Of a stretch of DNA of 35,698 bases, positions 1 through 6,112 are shown piece after piece. The stretch lies in assembly GCA_001940645.1 (NCBI GenBank), contig MDVS01000005.1, positions 1 to 35,698 of the forward strand. Direction: 5' to 3'. Made by a program: the position numbers and the translations under genes. Origin of the DNA: Candidatus Heimdallarchaeota archaeon LC_3 (lineage in GTDB: Archaea > Asgardarchaeota > Heimdallarchaeia > Hodarchaeales > LC-3). The notes under the pieces are model-generated. The model saw only the letters and a list, made by a program, of their open reading frames with translations, made no database searches and was not told the DNA's origin. Each line of letters opens with the position of its first letter. Positions within the stretch are counted from its first letter, which is position 1.

Positions 1-119
1 TTTACCAATATCATTTATTTCATTTAATTTATTTTTTCTCAATTTTTACTGTGTTTAATATCAGAGTAATCAGTGGTTCGATTCTTTACGTTTGTATTAG
101 ATGAGAAAATATTTGAAAT

Positions 120-257
120 TTAATTCCACCTTACATCATATACGTTTTCCCAATGACCATCCGGATACTTAATATCTAAATCACCATCATCTCCATTGTT
201 AACACCATCTCCATCATCTGCAACTTCAAACCATGTTATTCTAGAATTATAATAGAA
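120..257 (-). pseudogene. Remnant of a secreted acidic protein, paralogous to the gene at 5396-5953
   Basis: The minus-strand frame here encodes ITWFEVADDGDG, then NGDDGDLDIKYPDG, then a stop. The intact protein at 5396-5953 has ITWIELADDGDG, then GGDKGELDLKYPDG at the same place (about residues 35-63). About 40 codons are recognisable. The frame is closed by a stop just upstream (258-260), has no start codon or signal peptide, and lacks the C-terminal two thirds of the family. I read it as a dead fragment of a second family member. The paralogy is seen directly in the sequence; loss by truncation is inferred. Confidence 0.75.
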
Positions 258-371
258 TTATAATTAATTTTGACAGGTTTAAGATTCAAGCGTCTACTAC
301 AAACCCTTTGGAGGTCAAATGAACTAAGTTGATCTAGTCTTGCAGAAGTACTGGTACATTCTTTTATTTAT

Positions 372-1391
372 TTAAGTTTTTTTATTCAATATTTTTCTGA
401 TTCTAATGATTGAAACAAAAACTATCGCTATAAGTAATGGTGTTATTCCTAAACCTGTGGATATTGGTTTCGTAAATAGAGGACATTCATCATCTGAAAA
501 AACAAGAAAATTTGCTTCTGGTATAGCATCCTCAGTATTACTTGGGCCATCAATAATATAAGGGTTAGTTGTGCTTGTCAAAGTGTCCCAATAATTATAA
601 AACCAAAGAACACCATCAGAAATGTCGTTATCATCGTATGCTTGGGAAATTCCATTCCGATTATTATTTAAAAAGTTGTTTTGAGTAATATTATTATAAC
701 TCGAATTACTGATGGTCACTCCATAACCAGTATTGTTCATAATAGTATTACGAAAAATAATGGAACGATTGGAGGAAACAAATTTAATTCCTAACCCATT
801 AACTCCAATCAAATTACTTTTAATTTCAAAATAATCAGAATAAGCACTATTAATCCCAATTGTGTTATTGACTATTGTATTGTTACAAATATGAGTTAGA
901 GATGAAACATTAAATATTAATCCCTCATTAAAACTAAATTGGATATTATTAGCCGTTAAAGTCGTATTCTCACTTAATCCAACTACTATTCCGACATTAT
1001 TATCAAAGATTGTATTATTTTGTAAAATTCCATTGGAAGCATTATGTAAATAAATACCAATATCGTTTTCAAACAAATAACAATTCATAATAACAAAATG
1101 GCTGACAGTATCAATAATTTCAATAGCAGAACCAGCGTTATTTCTAATATCACAATCATTAATAACATAAGGATCATTTGTTGAACCTGAACCAGTCCAA
1201 GGAGGATTAAAAAAACCTAAGTCTCCATGAACAGAAATTTGACCAGCAGTTATCTTGAGAGGAGATTTCAGACTAGAAATATCTGTTTTATTGGAATTCC
1301 TCTGAAAACTTTCAAAACTCTTCAATGACGAAGAAAAAATTAAAAATACTCCTAAGAGCACCATAAAAAGTGTTATTTTGCGATTTAACAT
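372..1391 (-). CDS. Secreted, membrane-anchored right-handed beta-helix (NosD/PbH1-like) protein
   Basis: A 339-residue protein, probably displayed on the outer face of the membrane. Residues 1-25 form a hydrophobic signal peptide after MLNRK. Residues about 70-265 hold repeats of the form NNTIxxNNxGI (for example NNTIFDNNVGI, NNTIVNNTIGI, RNTIMNNTGYGV), the ladder pattern of PbH1 repeats in right-handed parallel beta-helices. The DGVLWFYNYWD stretch near residue 258 resembles the end cap of NosD-like archaeal surface proteins. A last hydrophobic segment (about 312-331) followed by RIRKILNKK is a membrane anchor. The ATG at 1391 follows an aggggta ribosome binding site. N-glycosylation sequons are frequent. 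No catalytic residues are recognisable, so it may bind polysaccharide or be structural. Family assignment is confident; substrate is unknown. Confidence 0.85.
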   Translation of the reverse strand: MLNRKITLFMVLLGVFLIFSSSLKSFESFQRNSNKTDISSLKSPLKITAGQISVHGDLGFFNPPWTGSGSTNDPYVINDCDIRNNAGSAIEIIDTVSHFVIMNCYLFENDIGIYLHNASNGILQNNTIFDNNVGIVVGLSENTTLTANNIQFSFNEGLIFNVSSLTHICNNTIVNNTIGINSAYSDYFEIKSNLIGVNGLGIKFVSSNRSIIFRNTIMNNTGYGVTISNSSYNNITQNNFLNNNRNGISQAYDDNDISDGVLWFYNYWDTLTSTTNPYIIDGPSNTEDAIPEANFLVFSDDECPLFTKPISTGLGITPLLIAIVFVSIIRIRKILNKKT

Positions 1392-1439
1392 AGAATTTAC
1401 CCCTAAACATTTGAGAACAAACGAATGGAAAAGGTGAAC

Positions 1440-1586
1440 CTAATTTATAAATTTCCCTAAAAATTTTATTTTGCAATTTTTAAATAGTATTTTAATAGTT
1501 CTGTTTTCCGATAGCATTCTCGTAACTCTCTTGCTCTTGATAATTATCCCCGTTTCATTCTTTTTAGCTCTTACATAAATACCCAT
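1440..1586 (-). CDS. Possible 48-residue basic protein, or a non-coding GC-richer segment
   Basis: An ATG at 1586 preceded by aaggatggg opens a 48-residue, lysine- and arginine-rich frame (MGIYVRAKKNETGIII at its start) ending 48 nt before the beta-helix gene. The frame also stays open upstream of the ATG into 1623. I recognise no family. The stretch 1500-1625 is visibly richer in G and C than its surroundings, which could reflect a coding remnant, or a structured RNA or leader on either strand. It is listed because it lies in an otherwise gene-free 670-base gap. Low certainty. Confidence 0.25.
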   Translation of the reverse strand: MGIYVRAKKNETGIIIKSKRVTRMLSENRTIKILFKNCKIKFLGKFIN

Positions 1587-1763
1587 CCCATCCTTCTGTG
1601 TCTTTGTAGAGACATGCTTTGGGGACTAAAAAGATTTAAAGTTGTTTTACTCAGCTAATCAAAGAGCAATTAAGTAATAAGAAAAGCAAATATTATAAGA
1701 TAAAAAATATTGAAGATTAGTATACGAAATTGTTAATTTGAATCGTGAGGGGTGGATTTAATT

Positions 1764-1895
1764 TTGAAATCTAAAAAAAAGAAAGAAAAATTTAATGAAT
1801 ATTCACAAACACGTTTAATTTTTATAGCAGCCATAATTTCTTTATTAATTGTCATAATGGTTTTTTCATTTGTTTTTGTTATTAAAGACAAATAA
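1764..1895 (+). CDS. Small single-pass membrane protein (43 residues)
   Basis: A TTG start at 1764 lies about 9 nt after gaggggtgg, a ribosome binding site of the same type as seen before the permease at 26065. The product has a basic N-terminus (KSKKKKEKF), then one hydrophobic helix of about 24 residues (IFIAAIISLLIVIMVFSFVF) and a short KDK tail. A GTG at 1752 in the same frame is an alternative start. No homology is recognised. The membrane helix, charge pattern and good ribosome binding site support a real gene, but frames this short also arise by chance. Its neighbours on both sides run on the other strand, so it would be a single-gene transcript. Confidence 0.45.
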   Translation: MKSKKKKEKFNEYSQTRLIFIAAIISLLIVIMVFSFVFVIKDK

Positions 1896-2068
1896 TGATA
1901 CTAAACGTCAAAAATTAGGAAAAAGCGATTAATTCTAACTACTCTGTTAGTAATAATAACCATTATTTCAGAAATGTCAGTAAAATGCTAAAATCCAATT
2001 TGTTTCCAGTAAAAAAGATAGTTGTGAATGAATTTTGTAAAGTATTGATCGAAAAGGAAGAAAGAATG

Positions 2069-2785
2069 TTAGATTGCATTAATTTTGGGTAAAAGAATAT
2101 TTATTAGAGTCCCAACTCCAAGATCATCTTCTATCCACATTCTTCCATAATGTAATTTCACTATCCTGACACAAATAGCCAATCCTAAATTTTTTCTTTG
2201 ACTAGTATTATTTAATACCTCATTTTTAGCTTTTTGAGATATTCCTTTTCCAAAATCTATTATTTTTATTTGCCAATATTTTTCTAATTCAACACTTTGA
2301 AGCCTTATCTTTTTTCCTTCTTTAGCATGATTTACAACATTATTAAATAGATTTACAAATAAATTTCCCAATATCTTGTTCCCGTTAACAAAAATCTTCG
2401 AAAATAACTGATTTTCAACCATAATATTTTCATTTTGCAATTCGCTGGATTCAATAGCAACTTGTATGATCTCATATAAATTTATCTGTTTTAGCTTTAA
2501 ATTATCAAAATTTATGTTTTTTAAAAAGTCAATGACATTGTTTAATATTAAATGTGATTTGATAATATTTTTATTAATCATTTCACTTAGATGTTTATCT
2601 CCATCAACTTTTAATCTTTCGGTGAGTATTTGGGTAAATCCTTGAGCAGTAATGAGAGTATTATTAAGATCATGCTTAAGAATATCAAAAAATAATTCTT
2701 TAATGCTGAAGGAGTTATATTTATCGATTACATCATTTTTAAAACGATTTTCATTTACATTGTCAAAATTGTCCATTTTCCCCAT
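2069..2785 (-). CDS. Soluble sensor histidine kinase (DHp plus HATPase_c)
   Basis: A 238-residue cytoplasmic histidine kinase core. It would autophosphorylate a histidine using ATP and pass the phosphate to a response regulator. H38 in ILKHDLNNTL is the H-box, on the first helix of a dimerisation domain (about 28-95). The HATPase_c domain follows: N-box NLFVNLFNNVVNHA near residue 143, G1 box DFGKGIS near 182, and G2-type KNLGLAIC near 200. There is no membrane segment, PAS or GAF domain, and no receiver domain, so the input is unknown. A second ATG at 2776 sits behind ggggaaa and could be the true start. No response regulator is present in the window, so its partner must be elsewhere. Kinase assignment is strong. 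Confidence 0.9.
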   Translation of the reverse strand: MGKMDNFDNVNENRFKNDVIDKYNSFSIKELFFDILKHDLNNTLITAQGFTQILTERLKVDGDKHLSEMINKNIIKSHLILNNVIDFLKNINFDNLKLKQINLYEIIQVAIESSELQNENIMVENQLFSKIFVNGNKILGNLFVNLFNNVVNHAKEGKKIRLQSVELEKYWQIKIIDFGKGISQKAKNEVLNNTSQRKNLGLAICVRIVKLHYGRMWIEDDLGVGTLINILLPKINAI

Positions 2786-2829
2786 CCGAAATCATTAAAA
2801 CATATAAATTTGCAATAATTCGAAAATCA

Positions 2830-3045
2830 TTAATTGTTTTTCAAATTATCCTTTAAATTAATATAAATGTTGTAACTAGCAACAATTTCTTCATCAAAAT
2901 CAATATTACTCTCGCCACTCTCAGATCCAGTAGATATATGGTTTATTACATGAAGGAAGAACGGATGTTCATAATCGAAATAGTTAATTTTTATTTTTGG
3001 CTTTATTAAGGTCCGTTTATATTTTATCACAAACAAATGCCCCAT
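2830..3045 (-). CDS. Hypothetical 71-residue frame upstream of the histidine kinase
   Basis: An open frame ending 44 nt before the histidine kinase on the same strand. Its first codons overlap, in another frame, the end of the methyltransferase remnant (stop at 3017-3019). The first 15 residues therefore look like read-through of that sequence, while the rest (YFDYEHPFFLHVINHIS onward, with an acidic ESGESNIDFDEE stretch) looks more protein-like. I recognise no family. It may be the surviving tail of a disrupted gene rather than a functional protein. Confidence 0.3.
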   Translation of the reverse strand: MGHLFVIKYKRTLIKPKIKINYFDYEHPFFLHVINHISTGSESGESNIDFDEEIVASYNIYINLKDNLKNN

Positions 3046-3361
3046 AGGTTACAATATTTTGATCCATTATTATTTTTTGGTTAAAATTGGCTTTTACATG
3101 CTCATGCCACATTTTTGGTATAATCTTTAACTTAGATAGTAAATAGGATATTGGTAATGCTTGTTTAGCACGTTTGTGAATTAACCAACAACTTCTATCT
3201 AATTCTTTCTTTTTCTCATAAAACTTGATATTACTAAATCCTAATTCAGTTAAAAATTCGATGAATTTTTCTTTTGTCTCTGATCTTGGTAATAAATAAC
3301 CTCTTAACGTTTCTTTATAGATTTTACTTTCTTTTTTTGTTAAAAAGGAATTAATTGAAAA
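3017..3361 (-). pseudogene. C-terminal remnant of a class I SAM-dependent methyltransferase
   Basis: The minus-strand frame encodes about 114 residues containing ETKEKFIEFLTELGFSNIKFYE, split by context into the loop and last strands of a class I methyltransferase fold, followed by a basic helix region and a terminal TYGAFVCDKI resembling the final strand of small-molecule methyltransferases. The glycine-rich SAM-binding motif and the first four strands are absent. There is no start codon, and an in-frame stop at 3362-3364 closes the frame inside a short tandem repeat. I therefore call it a decayed 3' end. The fold assignment rests on pattern recognition and is moderately secure; the substrate cannot be told. 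Confidence 0.5.
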
Positions 3362-3382
3362 TCAGGAATTAATTGAAAATCC
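3347..3382 (+). repeat. Two tandem copies of an 18-bp unit
   Basis: The unit ggaattaattgaaaatca is followed immediately by a second copy differing only at the last base. It sits exactly where the minus-strand methyltransferase frame ends and a plus-strand open frame begins. In the plus-strand frame it encodes a six-residue repeat (ELIENQ then ELIENP). It may mark a slippage or rearrangement junction. Confidence 0.8.
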
Positions 3383-3413
3383 AGATCTTAAAATAGAAAC
3401 TGACAAAAAAACT

Positions 3414-3548
3414 ATGATTAAGATATTTAAATGCGAATTAACTCCCAGAAATGCAGTTACGAATAGAAATATCATAGCAGATAATGGTGATTTGTTAATG
3501 AAGTTTGAGAAAATATTTAGCAAATTTTTTAATATATTTAGAAATTGA
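3414..3548 (+). CDS. Doubtful 44-residue open frame, probably a remnant
   Basis: A plus-strand frame runs open from about 3330 through the 18-bp repeat to a TGA at 3546-3548, with the only ATG at 3414. The ATG product is basic and ends in FEKIFSKFFNIFRN. There is no ribosome binding site and no family is recognised. Immediately downstream (to 3666) another short frame encodes a single hydrophobic helix with no start codon. Both look like debris in a decayed stretch. Between about 3670 and 3831 I see nothing. Confidence 0.15.
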   Translation: MIKIFKCELTPRNAVTNRNIIADNGDLLMKFEKIFSKFFNIFRN

Positions 3549-3831
3549 GACTTCTTCTAAATTGTAAGATGATAAAAACAAGTTATTTTTGATTTTGCTG
3601 TTATTAGGTATAATCACCTTTTTTCTAATGTATAAAAGAGCTGACAACCTTTTAGATGATTTTTAAACTCAAAATGGTCAAAATTTCTAATAGAATGTCA
3701 TATAAAATTTTGGTGATTTAATTTGAATAGTGTAATAGATATTATTTTAAAGAAAAACCTCCATAATCCTTAAAGTAAAACTAATAAATCCTTCTAACAT
3801 TGCTAAGTAAGTTAAAATTGTTTTAGATGAA

Positions 3832-4168
3832 TCAGAATTTATAACAAATCACCGAGAATTCTTTTTTCAAGTATTCAAATAAAATAAATCTATCTTGTTG
3901 GTCTTGAGAGATTAATAACAAATGTTCTTCAGTTATTGGAAAAATAAAAGCTATTTTGAGTTCTTCAGGCTTTTTCAAATCAGAATAAATATGTATGTCA
4001 ATGCATACGCACCCTTTTCTGAAATATCTTTGAAATTACAAATTATTGCCCATCTATCATTTAAAATATCAATAAGAATTTGATTTGATAGTAATTTCGC
4101 TTTTAATATTTTATTCCATGTATTATTAATCCAAACAGAGATGTGTGCACTCTTGTCTTTATCTAATC
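3832..4168 (-). pseudogene. Frameshifted remnant of an unrecognised gene
   Basis: Two overlapping minus-strand frames read as one protein broken by a single frameshift near 3985-4000. The first part (from about 4168) includes VWINNTWNKILKAKLLSNQ and DRWAIICNFKDISEKGAYALT. The second continues DIHIYSDLKKPEELKIAFIF and ends EYLKKEFSVICYKF before a stop at 3832-3834. The composition is protein-like, with regular alternation suggesting beta strands then a helix. No start codon is present. I do not recognise the family, and it does not match the expected C-terminus of the Nmad3-like remnant just upstream, so I keep the two apart. Confidence 0.5.
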
Positions 4169-4261
4169 AAAGAAGAAAGAGATTATCCAACCCTTTTGAA
4201 AACTAAAATATATTCATGCTGAAATTCGGGAAAAAGATTGTTTGGATATCAAAATAAAAAT

Positions 4262-4546
4262 CTAGGTGCTTTGGTCTGTATCAGTATGAATTAGATAATC
4301 AATCTCAAAATATCCGAAGATAATATGAATGCTTTGACTTCCCTTAATAAATTGTAATCCATTATTCCTATTTTCAGTATGTCTAAAAGTTCCAAAGAAA
4401 AGAAAGAGATCTTCCGAATTGACATTTTCTTTATGCAAATGTGATTGAGCATGCTTTAATTGACCAAATAATGGTCTCCAACCTACTGGTCTTTCAATAA
4501 CGGATTTTCTTAAATCTGGGTCAAGATGACATCTTAGGAGGAACCT
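4262..4546 (-). pseudogene. Remnant of an Nmad3-like (nucleotide modification associated domain 3) gene
   Basis: The minus-strand frame encodes HLDPDLRKSVIERPVGWRP then LFGQLKHAQSHLHKENV, DLFLFFGTFRHTE and SIHIIFGYFEI. As I recall the Nmad3 family, it carries the same order: HLDPDL, W-x-P-x-FGQ, AQSHL, GDLFLFFGWFR, then H-[VI]-I-F-G. The N-terminal third is missing, the upstream frame is closed by TAA at 4547-4549, and a TAG at 4262-4264 cuts it before the C-terminal third. Nmad domains were described from neighbourhoods of nucleic-acid base modification enzymes. The match is by motif memory, not by a search, but the motif order makes chance unlikely. Confidence 0.65.
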
Positions 4547-4780
4547 TTATAACATACCACCTAACATATGGTTAGAGAAAAATTTAACTTTTTATTAATC
4601 CATTATTTCGCTATTATTTGTCAAACAGCTAGAATTTATTCTTTTGAATTTAAAATAGCTGCAATATACTGAAATATATAGAATATAAGGAAAAAACTTA
4701 CAAAAGTCTATTAATTTATAATCTTCAAAAATAATTGAAAAGCAATAAATAATTTCATAATAATAATCAAAGGGGAAAGT

Positions 4781-5212
4781 ATGGATAAATTAATTTCTCA
4801 AGAATTATTGAATCTTATTGTTAATTTTAATAATTTGAAATATTTAAACAAAATTCTCAAACAAATTGACATTAAAGATATTTCAAGTAAAGAATTTCAA
4901 ATTTTGTATCTCATTTCAAATTATGAACCGTGTAATTTAACAAAAATAAGTGAAATTGTGCAATATCCAAATTCTACTGTTTGTAGAATTATAGATAAAC
5001 TTAATGAAGCAAAATTAATAAAAAAACATGATTCAAAGAATAATAGTGATCGGAGGAAAAAAAAATTGAGTCCTACTGAGAAAGGAGAAAAAATTATAAA
5101 TATTTTCATAAAACAGCATATAAAAATATCAACATTTATCGTCGGTGATATCCCAAATCAAAATTTAGCATTAGTTTTAGAAAAACTAAAAAAATTTTTT
5201 AGTCATTTTTAG
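4781..5212 (+). CDS. MarR-family winged-helix transcriptional regulator
   Basis: A 143-residue DNA-binding protein with the MarR layout: an N-terminal dimerisation helix, a helix-turn-helix around residues 50-82 (LTKISEIVQYPNSTVCRIID, recognition helix STVCRIIDKL), a wing at about 85-102 with the family's basic SDRRKKKLSPTEKG signature, and a C-terminal dimerisation helix. The ATG at 4781 follows aaaggggaaagt, a clear ribosome binding site. It lies 183 nt upstream of, and in line with, the secreted acidic protein gene and the first ABC module, with inverted repeats in the gap. Local control of those genes is a natural inference. Ligand unknown. Confidence 0.88.
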   Translation: MDKLISQELLNLIVNFNNLKYLNKILKQIDIKDISSKEFQILYLISNYEPCNLTKISEIVQYPNSTVCRIIDKLNEAKLIKKHDSKNNSDRRKKKLSPTEKGEKIINIFIKQHIKISTFIVGDIPNQNLALVLEKLKKFFSHF

Positions 5213-5250
5213 CTAAAAGATTTTGTCTTAAATAGTTTAATTTTAAACAA

Positions 5251-5276
5251 TCCATTTTGGAAAATTACAAAATGGA
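5251..5276 (+). terminator. Perfect 9-bp stem-loop after the MarR gene
   Basis: tccattttg (5251-5259) and its exact reverse complement caaaatgga (5268-5276) flank an 8-nt loop, 38 nt after the regulator's stop codon. There is no clear T tract, so it could be a terminator-like hairpin, an RNA-processing stem, or a palindromic operator for the MarR protein. Confidence 0.45.
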
Positions 5277-5301
5277 ATTATTCAATTTATCAAAGATTAT
5301 T

Positions 5302-5382
5302 TTTAAATATAATATTATTACTCTATTTGATAGTTTTCAGATCTCAAAACAAAATAATTACTCTAATCTTGATAAAACTATC
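5302..5382 (+). promoter_or_regulatory. Candidate promoter and operator of the secreted acidic protein gene
   Basis: A TATA-like tttaaatata (5302-5311) is followed by gatagtttt at 5329-5337 and its exact reverse complement aaaactatc at 5374-5382. An archaeal start site would fall roughly 25 nt after the TATA element, so the inverted-repeat arms would span the start site and leader. This is a suitable place for a repressor to act. The arms are 36 nt apart, too far for one dimer but compatible with two half-site dimers or an RNA stem. Ribosome binding site tgagg follows directly at 5383-5387. Confidence 0.45.
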
Positions 5383-5395
5383 ATGAGGTCTTAAA

Positions 5396-5953
5396 TTGAA
5401 GAAAAAATTAAGTGTTTTAATTCTATTGGGTGCTATTTTACCTTTTTTATTTATATCTGTACCCAGTTCCGGAGCAACTGTATATCTTAGTACAAAAATA
5501 ACTTGGATTGAGCTGGCTGATGATGGAGATGGAGGTACAGGTGGAGATAAGGGTGAATTAGACCTGAAATATCCTGATGGTGACTATGTAAATTTATACG
5601 ATTATATTTCACCAGTAATTGATAGTTATGTAAGCACAAGTGAAAATCCGTATCACGTTATGTATTATACAATTGGGTCATGGTACACATTTCAAATTTG
5701 GGATCAGGATGGTTGGCCCAATCCTGATGACAAAATCTTTGAATTTAAACTAAAAATACATACATCATATGACGATACTTTTTCTGTCAATATGGACGAT
5801 TCTCATGAGATGTATCCTACAATTTATACAATTTTAGTAGGAGAAACAAGTATTATATCATTCCAAATCACCTTCCGATCTGCTTATGCACATCCTCCAC
5901 CTTTGGGTACATTTGATAACGGTATTGTGTTTTCAGTAAATATTATTCCCTGA
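5396..5953 (+). CDS. Secreted acidic protein with Asp-rich loops, possibly C2-like and calcium-binding
   Basis: A 185-residue exported protein. Residues 1-27 are a signal peptide (KKK, hydrophobic core, cleavage near SSGA). The mature part is acidic and beta-rich. Two aspartate clusters stand out: DDGDGGTGGDKGELD at about 43-57 and IWDQDGWPNPDDKIFEF at about 102-118. The second resembles the calcium-binding loop of C2 domains (D-x-D then DD-x-I). I see no cysteine, protease or lectin motif. TTG at 5396 is the start, placed after tgaggtctta. The gene sits between a MarR regulator and an ABC module with large ectodomains, so it could be that module's cargo, partner or target. A decayed paralogue lies at 120-257. 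The C2 idea is inference. Confidence 0.7.
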   Translation: MKKKLSVLILLGAILPFLFISVPSSGATVYLSTKITWIELADDGDGGTGGDKGELDLKYPDGDYVNLYDYISPVIDSYVSTSENPYHVMYYTIGSWYTFQIWDQDGWPNPDDKIFEFKLKIHTSYDDTFSVNMDDSHEMYPTIYTILVGETSIISFQITFRSAYAHPPPLGTFDNGIVFSVNIIP

Positions 5954-6112
5954 TTTTTTCATATTTTCTCAGACAATGAAGCGATTTTTCCTTTCCTTTT
6001 TTTATTGGTACAAGCTTTTTATTATACAAAAAAAATTGATGTATTGTCTCAAGAAATTTTCTCTTTACTATTAACCATCAATCGTAAATCACAAAGTAAG
6101 GAATAATGTTAT

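Noticed and set aside
4921..5109. Open frame on the minus strand inside the MarR gene
   Set aside because: Antisense to a well-supported gene, with phenylalanine-rich composition from A/T-rich complement; no ribosome binding site.
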